From assembly GCF_000420625.1 (NCBI RefSeq), contig NZ_ATVH01000011.1:310001-374000 (forward strand): DNA of 64,000 bases, given 5' to 3'. The position numbers were made by a program, and so were the translations under genes. The notes under the pieces are model-generated. The model was not told where the DNA came from. It did no database searches and saw only the letters and a list, made by a program, of their open reading frames with translations. Source of the DNA: Fodinicurvata sediminis DSM 21159. GTDB taxonomy: Bacteria > Pseudomonadota > Alphaproteobacteria > Kiloniellales > DSM-21159. This document shows positions 26,294-36,171 of the stretch, piece by piece (the stretch's first letter is position 1; every line of letters starts with the position of its first letter).

Positions 26294-28750
26294 TCAAGTC
26301 TGGCGATGCCTGGACAGCAGGGCGGCTGCACAGGCATCGATCAGGGCCTCTTCGTCCAATCCGTAATAGCGATAGAGATCCGGCAGGTCACCGGATTGCC
26401 CGAAGTGCTCCACCCCTAGGGCCTGCACACGATGGCCGCGCACGGCGCCCATCCAGCCAAGCGTGGCGGGATGGCCGTCAAGCACCGTCACCAGGGCTGC
26501 ATCCCCTGCAAGCGGCGCCAAGAGATCTTCCACATGGGCCTTGGCTTCAGGATGTCCCTGCTGCCGAGCTCGCTCGGCTGCCGACCAGTCCGCATTCAGG
26601 CGGTCTGCAGAAGTCACGCAAAGCAGGCCGACACCGGGGACCTCCTCCTGGACGCTCTGCCAGGCCGCCTGCGCTTGCGGGGCGACCGCACCACTGAAGA
26701 CAATGGCCAGTTCCGTGCCCCGGTCGGGCTGTTTCAACCAGTAACCACCCTGTATGATTCCATGCTTCAGTTCAGGCGTCATGGTCCGTTCCGGCTGCCC
26801 TATACTGCGCGTTGAAAGGCGCAGATAAACGGACCCACCGGTTTCGTCGCGCAGCCAACTCTTGGACACCTGCTCGTCCAGTTCACGGCCCTGCCCGTCC
26901 CTTTGAAGGTAATCAAGTGACCACTGCATGATCGCTGCCAACTCGTCGGCAAAGGCCGGTTCGAAACTGGCCAGACCGTCCTGCGCCATGCCGATCAGGG
27001 GTGTCGAGACGGATTGATGTGCACCACCCTCAGGAGCCAGCGTTATGCCCGAAGGCGTCCCGACAACGATGAAACGGGCATCCTGGTAACAGGCATAGTT
27101 CAGGGAATCGAGACCGCGCTGGATAAAGGGGTCGTAGAGTGTCCCGATCGGGAACAGGCGGCTGCCGAACAGGCTATGACTCAACCCTAGCGCCGCCAGC
27201 AGGGTGAAGAGATTGTTCTCGGCGATCCCCAGTTCCACGTGCTGGCCTTTGGGCGACATTCCCCAGCGCTGGGCCGAAACTACCTTTTCCTCGCGGAAGA
27301 TGTCCTCACGGTCATGCCGATCGAAGATGCCGCGCCGATTGACCCAGCCTCCCAGATTGGTGGACACGGTCACGTCCGGTGAAGTGGTAACGACACGAGC
27401 AGCCAGTTCACTCTCGCTCTTGGCAAGATCGGCCAGGATCTTGCCGAAGCCTTCCTGGGTGGAAAGCCGCTCACCGGAAACCGCAATGGCGTCCTCTGGC
27501 ACCTGGACACAAGGGGCCGTATAGCGGCGCGTTCCACGCTGATTGAAGGGCACGGCCTCCAGAAAGCTGCGCAGCTTCTCTTCGGGTATGTCCAGGCCGG
27601 CAAAGGGATTCCACTCCTGGCCTTCAGGCACCTTCTGCCTTTGCTGGAAAACAGCCATCTGCTCACTGTTCATCAGGCCCGCATGATTGTCCTTGTGACC
27701 TGCGAAGGGCAGTCCATACCCCTTGATGGTATAGGCGATGAAACAGGTTGGGCGGTCATCCTTTATCTGGGAGAAAGCCTCCAGCACGGTCTCCAGGTCA
27801 TGACCGGCCAGATTCGTCATCAACTCACAAAGAGCATCATCATCCAGGGAATCGAGGAGCTCGCGAATTCCCGGTTCATCTCCCAGGTCCGCCAGCAGGT
27901 GCTGGCGCCAGCCATCTGCCCCCTTGAACACAAGGGCCGAATAGAGCGAGTTGGGACAGTCATCGATCCATCGCCGCAGGGCTTCGCCCCCAGGTTTCTG
28001 GAAAGCCGCCTCGAGCTTCTTCCCGTACTTCAGGGTCACAACCCGCCAGCCCATGGTCTTGAAAAGCTGGTCGATTTGGCCAAAGAGCCGGTCGGTTACA
28101 ACGGAATCCAGACTTTGGCGATTGTAGTCGATGATCCACCAGACATCGCGGATGTCGTGTTTCCAGCCTTCCAGCAAGGCTTCATAAACATTGCCTTCAT
28201 CCAGTTCTGCATCACCGACCAAGGCGACCATTCGCCCGCGCTCGACCTTTTCCGGCAACATCTGTTTCATGTCCAGATAATCCTGGACCAGGCTGGCAAA
28301 GGAGGTCATGGCAACGCCAAGTCCCACGGATCCCGTGGAAAAATCCACGTCATCGGTGTCCTTGGTACGCGAGGGATAGGACTGCGTTCCGCCAAAACCG
28401 CGAAACTTCTTCAGGCTTTCCGCATCCTGGTTGCCCAGCAGGTACTGTATGGCGTGGAAAACAGGACTGGCATGCGGCTTGACGGCAACACGGTCATCCG
28501 GCCCAAGCACCTCGAAATAAAGTGCTGTCATGAGGTTGACCAGGGACGCGCAGGACGCCTGGTGACCGCCCACTTTCAGCCCATCGCGGCTTGCCCGGAT
28601 GTGATTGGCATTGTGAATCATCCAACTGGATAGCCACAGAACCTTCTGACTCAAGGCTTCCAGGCTGGTCATCCGCTCCTGGTAATGCCGAGCAACAGTC
28701 GAATCATTCTGGCTGGAAAGCATCTTGCGCTTTGCCGTATCTGCACACAT
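26294..28750 (-). CDS. AceE/MdeB-like thiamine-diphosphate 2-oxoacid dehydrogenase E1 ('transketolase')
   Basis: An 818-aa cytosolic enzyme of the homodimeric pyruvate dehydrogenase E1 fold. The ThDP motif begins at 'LVGDAELDEGNVYEAL' and ends near 'WWIIDYNRQSLDS'. 'HASPVFHAIQYLLGNQ' near residue 95 and 'ELGIAENNLFTLLAALGL' in the second half are typical of AceE and its paralogue MdeB, the 2-oxobutanoate dehydrogenase E1 of Pseudomonas. No E2 or E3 gene is adjacent, so its partner or substrate is uncertain. Alphaproteobacteria normally use a heterodimeric E1 for pyruvate dehydrogenase, so this is likely a paralogue with another role. Confidence 0.85.
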   Translation of the reverse strand: MCADTAKRKMLSSQNDSTVARHYQERMTSLEALSQKVLWLSSWMIHNANHIRASRDGLKVGGHQASCASLVNLMTALYFEVLGPDDRVAVKPHASPVFHAIQYLLGNQDAESLKKFRGFGGTQSYPSRTKDTDDVDFSTGSVGLGVAMTSFASLVQDYLDMKQMLPEKVERGRMVALVGDAELDEGNVYEALLEGWKHDIRDVWWIIDYNRQSLDSVVTDRLFGQIDQLFKTMGWRVVTLKYGKKLEAAFQKPGGEALRRWIDDCPNSLYSALVFKGADGWRQHLLADLGDEPGIRELLDSLDDDALCELMTNLAGHDLETVLEAFSQIKDDRPTCFIAYTIKGYGLPFAGHKDNHAGLMNSEQMAVFQQRQKVPEGQEWNPFAGLDIPEEKLRSFLEAVPFNQRGTRRYTAPCVQVPEDAIAVSGERLSTQEGFGKILADLAKSESELAARVVTTSPDVTVSTNLGGWVNRRGIFDRHDREDIFREEKVVSAQRWGMSPKGQHVELGIAENNLFTLLAALGLSHSLFGSRLFPIGTLYDPFIQRGLDSLNYACYQDARFIVVGTPSGITLAPEGGAHQSVSTPLIGMAQDGLASFEPAFADELAAIMQWSLDYLQRDGQGRELDEQVSKSWLRDETGGSVYLRLSTRSIGQPERTMTPELKHGIIQGGYWLKQPDRGTELAIVFSGAVAPQAQAAWQSVQEEVPGVGLLCVTSADRLNADWSAAERARQQGHPEAKAHVEDLLAPLAGDAALVTVLDGHPATLGWMGAVRGHRVQALGVEHFGQSGDLPDLYRYYGLDEEALIDACAAALLSRHRQT

Positions 28751-28847
28751 GGCCCCATACCCTGGATTACATGAATAGCGGGAACCACCGGACCATAGCG
28801 CAGCAAACTGTGCAAAAGAAATCCCTCACAAGAGGGCGTCAAATTGT

Positions 28848-29114
28848 TCAGGCCGTCTCCAGCTCGTGACGCAGCGGGAAACGTTCCATGAACGAGGTCA
28901 TGTTCAGCGTCCGTGAGTCCTCGAACCAGTCATAGGCTTTCTGCTGAACCTTTACCCGGAAGTGCACATGCTGAATCCCGAGCCGATCAGGCATGATGGA
29001 TAGGACATGGGCTGTCTCCACTACACCATTGGCCGGATGCGAGCGATAGACGCGCCCGGTTTCAATATCACCTGCCTTCAGGCGGCGTGAACTTTTGAAA
29101 CCCATCAGGCTCAT
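28848..29114 (-). CDS. Small conserved-looking protein of unknown function
   Basis: The 88-aa protein starts 'MSLMGFKSSRRLKAGDIETG' after a perfect AGGAGG ribosome site 8 nt upstream; a longer frame begins at 29162 but lacks such a site. It is basic at the N-terminus, with 'GRVYRSHPANGVVETAHVLSI' and 'GIQHVHFRVKVQQKAY' forming probable beta strands. The pattern suggests a small beta-barrel, possibly a nucleic-acid-binding fold. No signal peptide or membrane segment. I do not recognise a named family. Confidence 0.7.
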   Translation of the reverse strand: MSLMGFKSSRRLKAGDIETGRVYRSHPANGVVETAHVLSIMPDRLGIQHVHFRVKVQQKAYDWFEDSRTLNMTSFMERFPLRHELETA

Positions 29115-29203
29115 TTCCAAGTCCTCCTGCCTTTTACCCAAGGAGTTGAGACGAAGAGTCACCCCTTGATATGAAGCGTGGGGCCGAATTCCTTGAAAAA
29201 TCG

Positions 29204-30715
29204 TTAATCTCGTAACCGGAGACGTAAAAGGCGCAGAATTCCCGGAATTTCTTCGGGGATATCCTCGGATATCAAACCCGGTCCAATGTTGTTTGCGGCT
29301 TCCCCCTGCAGCCAGACAGCAGCCGCAGCCGCCTGGAAACTGTCCATGCCCTGGGCCAACAATCCGACTGCAAGGCCTGTCAGGACATCTCCACTGCCCG
29401 CCGTAGCCAGTTCGGCGGGTGCATTGCTGTTGATGATAGCGCGTCCATCCGGCGAAGCGATAACGGTATCCGGCCCCTTCAGAACAACCACAGCGCCTGA
29501 TTGCGCGGCCGCCTGACTGGCACAGACCAACCTGTTTCCCTGGCCATTCCCAAACAAGCGCCGATACTCGCCATCGTGCGGCGTCAGGATTGTTGGTTGC
29601 CTGCCTGTGGCCTCGAAAAGCGCTTCAGGCCTATCGGAAAAAATGCTCAGGGCATCGGCGTCCAGCACGAGTGGAATCCCGGATCCCTGAAGGGCCTTAA
29701 TCTTGTCCCTGGCGGCTTCATTCAAGCCCAGGCCCGGCCCGGCACCCGCTGCAGAGTAGTGCCCCTTTTCGAGAAGCAAATTCAGGTTCGAAACATCATT
29801 GCAGCTCTGCACGATCAAGCTGGGACTGTCACTGCGGTACACCCGGCTGGCTTCTGAGGATGCCGCAAGGCTGACCAGACCACTGCCAACCCGCAACGCA
29901 GCGCGGGCCGCAAGTCGCGAGGCCCCTGTCATGCTTTCCCCGCCAAGAAGCAAGCTGTGTCCGGCATGATACTTGTGCCCTTCCGGACGACGCCATGGCC
30001 AGTCCTGAAGCCACAGTTCCGGCCCATTTTCCCAGGTGGAAAGCGAAAAGCGATCAAGCACTGACTCGGGTATGCCTATATCGGCAACACGGACAGCGCC
30101 ACAATGCCCTCGCCCCGGATAGAGCAGCTGTGCCGGTTTCTTGCGAAAGAAGGTCACTGTCAGACTGGCCCGGAGGGCGACGGAGCCAACGGGTTGGCCG
30201 CTGTCCCCTCCGATGCCGCTGGGCACGTCAACCGAGACAACCGGTATCTTCGAGCGATTGATCCGCTGCACCAGATCCGCGACCTCTCCTTCCAGCGGGC
30301 GCGACAGACCGGCTCCAAACAATGCATCGACCACCAATGCGGCATCTTCCAGCCTGGCATCCTTCAGAGGGTGTATCTCTGCCTGGCAGAGCTCGGCGTG
30401 CCAAGCTGCATCCGGGGGCAATTTCCCGATCTGTCCCAAGGCTGCAACCTGGACCGGCCAGCCTGCATCCGCGAGATGCCGCGCGATGACATAGCCATCA
30501 CCGCCATTGTTTCCGGGCCCGCATAGCACAAGAACAGGCCGCGGAGACCAACGCTCGAATATTGCCCGCGTGACGGCTGCACCGGCATTCTCCATGAGCA
30601 CACGCGTGGAGACACCGAACTCCTCCGCTGCCTGGTCGGCACGATAGAGTTCGGCCACAGACAGCACACACCTGCGCTTTGCACTTTGGGGCAACACGGT
30701 GGACGGTGATTTCAT
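29204..30715 (-). CDS. nnr: Bifunctional NAD(P)HX epimerase / ADP-dependent dehydratase
   Basis: It repairs hydrated NADH and NADPH: the N-terminal YjeF domain epimerises NAD(P)HX, and the C-terminal ribokinase-like domain dehydrates the S form with ADP. In the 503-aa chain, the epimerase has 'VLVLCGPGNNGGDGYVIARHL' near residue 55. The dehydratase has 'ILTPHDGEYRRLFG', 'VVLKGPDTVI' and 'ELATAGSGDVLTGL'. The start at 30715 is chosen for the homologous N-terminus; an upstream extension would overlap the Sel1-SPOR gene, which ends 22 nt earlier. Confidence 0.93.
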   Translation of the reverse strand: MKSPSTVLPQSAKRRCVLSVAELYRADQAAEEFGVSTRVLMENAGAAVTRAIFERWSPRPVLVLCGPGNNGGDGYVIARHLADAGWPVQVAALGQIGKLPPDAAWHAELCQAEIHPLKDARLEDAALVVDALFGAGLSRPLEGEVADLVQRINRSKIPVVSVDVPSGIGGDSGQPVGSVALRASLTVTFFRKKPAQLLYPGRGHCGAVRVADIGIPESVLDRFSLSTWENGPELWLQDWPWRRPEGHKYHAGHSLLLGGESMTGASRLAARAALRVGSGLVSLAASSEASRVYRSDSPSLIVQSCNDVSNLNLLLEKGHYSAAGAGPGLGLNEAARDKIKALQGSGIPLVLDADALSIFSDRPEALFEATGRQPTILTPHDGEYRRLFGNGQGNRLVCASQAAAQSGAVVVLKGPDTVIASPDGRAIINSNAPAELATAGSGDVLTGLAVGLLAQGMDSFQAAAAAVWLQGEAANNIGPGLISEDIPEEIPGILRLLRLRLRD

Positions 30716-30737
30716 TTTCTTGGGGCCAGATTTCGGA

Positions 30738-32363
30738 TCACTGAACTTCGAGCACCTGACAGAAAGACCCCTCGTCGCGGGATTCGATCCTTGCACAAAC
30801 CTCTCGCGCCTCAGTTTCTGTTGCATAGCCAACGCCGAGAACCCTCAGAAAGGTTCCGGAGTCTGTCTGAACCTCGCGTGTCTCAAAGGTCAGTCCGCTC
30901 AATGATTCCTGATGCTTGCTTACAGCCTCTTCCCAAAGGCGGCGCGCTCCTTCCGGTGAGGCCATGGAACCAAGCCAAAGTGCAAAATCAAGCGCCTCGC
31001 TGCCTTCCGATTGGCCGGCCTGGCTTTGAGCTGAGTCAGCGCTCGTGGTCGCAGAAGGCTCAGCTCGCTCTTCTCCACTCCCACGCGCTGAATCATGTTC
31101 TTCAGACGAACTGTCTGATGAACCAGTCTCCTCCTCGTCGTACAGGGGATCTGTGCGCATTTCGGCCAAGCTGTCTGTCGCGATAGCCCCGGCTGATGAC
31201 CGAGGCTCAGTGGAGGACTCGGAAGAGGTCTCCTGGTTGGGAGAGTCTCGTTCTGGTTCCCTTCCATCCACTTCATCCTGGGCAAGGCGCGCCATTCTTT
31301 CCGGATAGAGCTCCACAGCACCGGCCGTATCCACTTCGTCAGCTACTGCGGGATCACCGTTTTTTTTTACGTCTTCGCCTGCGCTGCCCTTTTCGCGATC
31401 CTGGTCGGTGGGAAAGAGGTTTCGTGCTGTGGCTTCCTCTTCAGGGCCGGGGACCTCCTCTCCCCCGACAACTTCCATTTCCTCGTCTGATTCAGTGACG
31501 ACGGATTCCGATTGATCGCTTTCGACGGCAGTATCCTGCTCATCCGGGCGCTCCTGCGCCTGATCAGCGACGACTTCGTCGTCCGACTTTTCTTCGGGTT
31601 CGGATTTCGGCTCAGGCTGTATATCTCCAGAAGCCTGCCCGGCCTCACTTCTCTGAGAGTCCTCCGGGATCACTTCTTCCAGGGTCATATCAGGCTCCCT
31701 GCTACTCACCCCGGCATCCTTGAGCTCCTCCACTTCGGCACTGGCGCGCTCATGGCCTTGGGTTTCCGCCAATTCATACCAGTAGAGGGCATGAGCCCGG
31801 TTTTCATCGACGCCGACACCAAGTCGATACATTTCGGCGAGCGCGAACTGGGATTCCGCCAAGCCACTTGAGGCCGACCTTTCGAACCACTCCGCCGCCT
31901 TGGAATGGTCCTGATCCGTGCCCATTCCTTCATAGTATGCCAAGGCGACATTGTACTGAGCCTGCTGGTGCTCGTTTTCCGCGGCATCCAGCCAGAGCTG
32001 AAAAGCCCTTTCCTCACTTCGAGGCACGCCGTGGCCCTTGATGTAGAGCAAGGCCAGATTGTTCTGCGCATCCGCCAGGCCAGCTTCCGAAGCCAGGAGA
32101 TACCAGTCTGCAGCCTTGGTCAGGCTGCGCATGACCCCTTCTCCCCCATTCTCGTAAAGCTTTGCCAATGCGTACTGAGCCTGCACGTCACCGGCCTCCG
32201 CCAGGGGAAGCCAGATCTCTTCCGCCCTTGCGAACTCGTCCGCCTCATAGGCCTCGACACCAGCCTCATAGCTTTCTTCGACCTCCTGGGCATAGGTGCC
32301 AGAGGCCCAGAGCAATACGAGGGCCGTCGCAACCGTACGAAGCAGGCCGTGAATCTGAGTGGA
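30738..32363 (-). CDS. Exported Sel1-repeat protein with acidic linker and SPOR domain
   Basis: A 541-aa envelope protein from a GTG start at 32363, chosen because GGGGAG lies 8 nt upstream and a clean signal peptide follows ('LLRTVATALVLLWASGTYAQ'). About five Sel1 repeats occupy residues 35-220. A long Asp/Glu/Ser/Pro-rich, probably disordered linker spans about 225-455. The C-terminal 75 residues resemble SPOR ('FLRVLGVGYATETEAREVCARI'), a domain that binds glycan strands stripped of stem peptides at division sites. It is likely co-transcribed with nnr. An alternative TTG start at 32429 adds 22 residues. Confidence 0.8.
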   Translation of the reverse strand, partial: STQIHGLLRTVATALVLLWASGTYAQEVEESYEAGVEAYEADEFARAEEIWLPLAEAGDVQAQYALAKLYENGGEGVMRSLTKAADWYLLASEAGLADAQNNLALLYIKGHGVPRSEERAFQLWLDAAENEHQQAQYNVALAYYEGMGTDQDHSKAAEWFERSASSGLAESQFALAEMYRLGVGVDENRAHALYWYELAETQGHERASAEVEELKDAGVSSREPDMTLEEVIPEDSQRSEAGQASGDIQPEPKSEPEEKSDDEVVADQAQERPDEQDTAVESDQSESVVTESDEEMEVVGGEEVPGPEEEATARNLFPTDQDREKGSAGEDVKKNGDPAVADEVDTAGAVELYPERMARLAQDEVDGREPERDSPNQETSSESSTEPRSSAGAIATDSLAEMRTDPLYDEEETGSSDSSSEEHDSARGSGEERAEPSATTSADSAQSQAGQSEGSEALDFALWLGSMASPEGARRLWEEAVSKHQESLSGLTFETREVQTDSGTFLRVLGVGYATETEAREVCARIESRDEGSFCQVLEVQ

Positions 32364-32630
32364 CACCCCCGAAACTCCCCATTCTTGAATCCTGCCCGTG
32401 ACCTTATCGGCACCTGCTAGTGTCAGCAAGATGAGAGGTTTGACAGATTCAATTTCCAGTAAACCCGGACTCAGCAGAATCAGAAGATGATTTCAGGTCA
32501 GGATCATCCAAGCGCCGGCCTATTGCGCCCAAGGCTGCCACAATAGATATCCAATTTTCCGGGATAAACCGTTACCTGGTCGTCTGGAATGTAATGTAAG
32601 CCATGTGTCCAGAACGGACCCTTGAGGGAC

Positions 32631-32708
32631 TGGGGTGGCTGATGGGATTTGAACCCACGACCTCCAGGACCACAACCTGGCGCTCTAACCAACTGAGCTA
32701 CAGCCACC
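32631..32708 (-). tRNA. tRNA-His(GTG)
   Basis: On the minus strand the acceptor is GTGGCTG/CAGCCAC with the extra 5' G(-1) opposite C73, the His identity pair, and encoded CCA. Anticodon GTG. Confidence 0.96.
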
Positions 32709-32744
32709 ACCGACCGCTTCGCGCTGTGGCGAAAGAATGAGTGT

Positions 32745-32773
32745 GTTTACTCTTCTGCTCTCGGGGGCGTCAA
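32745..32773 (-). promoter_or_regulatory. Likely promoter of tRNA-His
   Basis: TTGACG is followed after 17 nt by GTAAAC on the minus strand, about 37 nt before the tRNA. The -35 is strong and the -10 weak. Confidence 0.5.
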
Positions 32774-32844
32774 GCACAACGACTTTAATTGAAGGCTTGC
32801 CTCTGTCTAGAATGCGCCAAGACCAAAATCAGGGAGACCTCAAG

Positions 32845-34038
32845 GTGCATACTGTTGATTCACTCAATCGCCTCGGAACCGAAACTGCCTTTGAAGTGCT
32901 TGCACGCGCGAACGCGCTCGCGGCCCAGGGGCATTCCATGATCAACCTCGGAATCGGACAGCCCGACTTTCCTACGCCGCAGCATATCGTCGAGGCCGGC
33001 ATCAAGGCATTGAGAGACGGACATCACGGCTATACCCCCGCCAACGGCATTCCTGAACTACGCGAAGCCGTGGCCGCCGACCTGGAATCCCGTGCCGGTC
33101 GGGCTCTGGATCCGGGTCGCGTGCTGATCGTGCCGGGGGGCAAGGTAACCATGTTCTTCGCAATAACCGCGTTCGGAGAACCGGGAACCGAGATCATTTA
33201 TCCCAATCCCAGCTTTCCCATTTACGAATCGCTCATAAACTATACTGGCGCTAAACCTGTCCCCTTGATGCTCAAGGAAAACGATGGTTTTGGCTTCAAG
33301 GCTGAAGACATCCTGTCCCTGATCACGGAACGCACCCGCCTGATCGTTCTGAACAGCCCTGCCAATCCCACAGGCGGGGTTGTCGCTCCGGAAGAAATCG
33401 AACGCCTGGCCGAGGGCCTTGAACGACACCCCGATGTGGCTGTTCTCTGTGACGAGATCTACAGTCGCATCCTCTATGGTGAACACAGGCACGCCAGCCT
33501 TCTGGCCTATCCCTCGCTATCGGAGCGTATCATTCTGCTCGACGGCTGGAGCAAGACCTACGCCATGACGGGATGGCGGTTGGGATACTCCTATTGGCCG
33601 GAATCACTTGTCGGCAAGATGACCCGCTTGGCCGTAAACTCCTATTCCTGTGTGAATGCCGCAGCCCAGCATGCAGGACTGGCCGCCTTGAACGGCCCCC
33701 AGGACGAGGTGGAAAAGATGCGCCAGGCCTTTGATGAAAGACGCAAGGCTATCGTCAACGGCCTCAACAGAATTGAAGGCATCAGTTGTGTTGAACCTGG
33801 TGGTGCTTTCTATGCATTCCCCAATATATCCGAGACGGGATTCACGGCAAAGCAGCTCGAGGAGGGATTACTGGAGCAAGCGGGCGTTGCTGCCATTGCA
33901 GGCACATCCTTTGGCGCAAATGGCGAGGGCTTCTTGAGACTGTCCTATGCCAACAGCCTCGAGAACATCAAAACGGCCCTGGACCGGATCGAAAGCTATC
34001 TTGCGGAGCATCGCACCTCCCGCACTGCGTCCGCGTGA
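32845..34038 (+). CDS. Class I/II PLP-dependent aminotransferase (aspartate-type)
   Basis: A 397-aa cytosolic fold-I aminotransferase. Substrate-binding 'INLGIGQPDFPTP' is near residue 30, 'NSPANPTGG' in the middle, and the PLP Lys lies in 'LLDGWSKTYAMTGWRLGY'. It is of the AspC/prephenate-aminotransferase group; amino donor and acceptor cannot be fixed from sequence. The start is taken at GTG 32845, with AGGGAG 8 nt upstream; ATG codons further upstream at 32737 and 32812 lack a ribosome site and add non-homologous residues. Confidence 0.88.
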   Translation: MHTVDSLNRLGTETAFEVLARANALAAQGHSMINLGIGQPDFPTPQHIVEAGIKALRDGHHGYTPANGIPELREAVAADLESRAGRALDPGRVLIVPGGKVTMFFAITAFGEPGTEIIYPNPSFPIYESLINYTGAKPVPLMLKENDGFGFKAEDILSLITERTRLIVLNSPANPTGGVVAPEEIERLAEGLERHPDVAVLCDEIYSRILYGEHRHASLLAYPSLSERIILLDGWSKTYAMTGWRLGYSYWPESLVGKMTRLAVNSYSCVNAAAQHAGLAALNGPQDEVEKMRQAFDERRKAIVNGLNRIEGISCVEPGGAFYAFPNISETGFTAKQLEEGLLEQAGVAAIAGTSFGANGEGFLRLSYANSLENIKTALDRIESYLAEHRTSRTASA

Positions 34039-34049
34039 TGACACTGAGA

Positions 34050-34064
34050 GCACGGGAAAAGTGC
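34050..34064 (+). promoter_or_regulatory. NtrC-type enhancer site
   Basis: GCAC-N7-GTGC matches the core of the NtrC consensus (GCACC-N5-GGTGC) in both half-sites, with GG and AA deviating inside. It lies about 145 nt before the expected start of glnBA transcription, the usual enhancer distance. Confidence 0.55.
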
Positions 34065-34175
34065 TTTGCGTGCTGATCAAAATTTAGGCACCCTGCCTTG
34101 TTTGCAGGCATATGGTTTTGCTTCCATGCAGAATATTGAAGCGTGGAATGCTGAATTCCTGCACCTGCCGGCGTT

Positions 34176-34190
34176 TGGCATGCGTCCTGC
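34176..34190 (+). promoter_or_regulatory. Sigma-54 promoter of glnB-glnA
   Basis: TGGCATGCGTCCTGC fits TGGCACG-N4-TTGC with the invariant GG and GC at the required 10-nt separation; two non-critical positions deviate. The glnB start lies 65 nt further on. Known glnBA operons in this bacterial class use sigma-54 and NtrC. Confidence 0.75.
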
Positions 34191-34227
34191 TTTATACCGG
34201 TCAGCGGTGGCCGTGCGTTACCCCTAA

Positions 34228-34593
<366 letters not shown>

Positions 34594-34668
34594 CGGCCCC
34601 CAGCTCGAAAGCTTCCCTGAAACACAATAAACAGCAAGAAACGCTTAGAAAGAAAGGACGCAGACACT

Positions 34669-36078
34669 ATGTCCGATGCAAATACCGTTCTCCAGATGAT
34701 CAAGGACAACGACGTTGTATACATCGATTTCCGTTTCACCGACCCGCGCGGCAAGTGGCAACACCTGGCCCATCATGTGGACACGGTTGATGAAGAGTTG
34801 TTAGCTGAAGGCATCATGTTCGACGGCTCGTCTATCGCGGGCTGGAAGGAAATCAACGAATCCGACATGGCGCTGAAGCCGGATCTTTCCAGCGCCGTCA
34901 TGGATCCCTTTGCTGCACAGCCACAGCTCATTCTGTTCTGTGACATCCTGGATCCGGTTACTGGCCAGCCCTATAATCGGGATCCACGCACGACCGCCAA
35001 GAAGGCGCTTGCCTACATGGGGTCGAGCGGAATCGGTGATACGGCCGTGATCGGCCCTGAAGCCGAGTTCTTCGTCTTTGACGACGTGCGCTATGCCGTC
35101 GACATGCATCACTCCTTCTTCCGCTTCAGCAGCGAGGAAGGTCCCTACATGTCCGGTGCGGAGATCGAGGAAGGCAACCTGGCCCATCGTCCCGGCATCA
35201 AGGGGGGCTACTTTCCTGTTCCCCCTGTTGATTCAGGCACGGACCTGCGCGCCGAAATGGTCAGCGTCATGAAAGAGATGGGCGTCCAGGTGGAAAAACA
35301 CCACCACGAAGTCGCGCCATCCCAGCACGAATTGGGCATCAAGTTCGACACTCTGGTCAAATGCGCCGACAATATGCAGATCTACAAGTATGTCGTGCAC
35401 AATGTCGCACATTCCTTCGGGCGTACGGCAACCTTCATGCCCAAGCCGGTCTATGGAGACAATGGCTCAGGCATGCACTGCCATCTCTCCATCTGGAAGG
35501 ACAACAAGCCGCTTTTTGCCGGTGATGGCTACTCTGGCCTCTCGGAAACGGCCCTGTTCTTCATTGGGGGAATCATCAAGCATGCCCGCGCCGTGAATGC
35601 CTTCACGAACCCGAGCACCAACAGCTACAAGCGGCTGGTCCCAGGCTTCGAAGCGCCGGTTCTCTTGGCTTATTCTTCGCGCAATCGCTCGGCCTCCTGT
35701 CGAATTCCCTTTGGAGCCGGGCCAAAAGCCAAGCGTGTGGAAGTGCGCTTTCCTGATCCGACCGCAAACCCGTACCTGGCCTTCACGGCCCTGCTCATGG
35801 CCGGCCTAGATGGCATCAAGAACAAGATCCACCCGGGCGACGCCATGGACAAGAACCTCTATGACCTGCCGGCAGAGGAACTGGAAGACATCCCGACTGT
35901 CTGCGGTTCCCTGCGTCAGGCGCTTGAGGCTCTTGAGGCCGACCAGGACTTCCTGCTTGCAGGCGATGTTTTCGACAAGGACCAGCTGCGCGGCTATCTC
36001 GACCTGAAATGGGAAGAGGTCTATGCCTTCGAGCAGGCCCCGCATCCGATAGAATACAAGATGTACTATAGCTCCTGA
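34669..36078 (+). CDS. glnA: Glutamine synthetase type I (GlnA)
   Basis: A dodecameric enzyme making glutamine from glutamate, ammonia and ATP. The 469-aa length is standard for GSI-beta. '[10 protein letters not shown]' is near residue 48; the adenylylation site is Tyr398 in '[10 protein letters not shown]', so it can be inactivated by GlnE. Substrate and ATP regions include '[16 protein letters not shown]' and '[11 protein letters not shown]'. It is transcribed with glnB from the sigma-54 promoter and ends at a strong terminator. Confidence 0.98.
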   Translation: MSDANTVLQMIKDNDVVYIDFRFTDPRGKWQHLAHHVDTVDEELLAEGIMFDGSSIAGWKEINESDMALKPDLSSAVMDPFAAQPQLILFCDILDPVTGQPYNRDPRTTAKKALAYMGSSGIGDTAVIGPEAEFFVFDDVRYAVDMHHSFFRFSSEEGPYMSGAEIEEGNLAHRPGIKGGYFPVPPVDSGTDLRAEMVSVMKEMGVQVEKHHHEVAPSQHELGIKFDTLVKCADNMQIYKYVVHNVAHSFGRTATFMPKPVYGDNGSGMHCHLSIWKDNKPLFAGDGYSGLSETALFFIGGIIKHARAVNAFTNPSTNSYKRLVPGFEAPVLLAYSSRNRSASCRIPFGAGPKAKRVEVRFPDPTANPYLAFTALLMAGLDGIKNKIHPGDAMDKNLYDLPAEELEDIPTVCGSLRQALEALEADQDFLLAGDVFDKDQLRGYLDLKWEEVYAFEQAPHPIEYKMYYSS

Positions 36079-36101
36079 CCTTTTCTCAGGATCATAGAGA
36101 C

Positions 36102-36135
36102 AAAACGGGCCGCTCTCGAATGAGCGGCCCGTTTT
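36102..36135 (+). terminator. Terminator of glnBA
   Basis: GGGCCGCTC pairs with GAGCGGCCC around TCGAAT and is followed by GTTTT. The flanking AAAAC on the left also lets it act for the convergent motA gene. Confidence 0.85.
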
Positions 36136-36171
36136 ACGTCGTACGCCTGCCTCCGTACTATCTTTTCGAGC

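Noticed and set aside
34108-34122. Second sigma-54-like site (GGCATATGGTTTTGC)
   Set aside because: The distance between GG and GC is 11 nt instead of 10; the site at 34176-34190 has the correct spacing.
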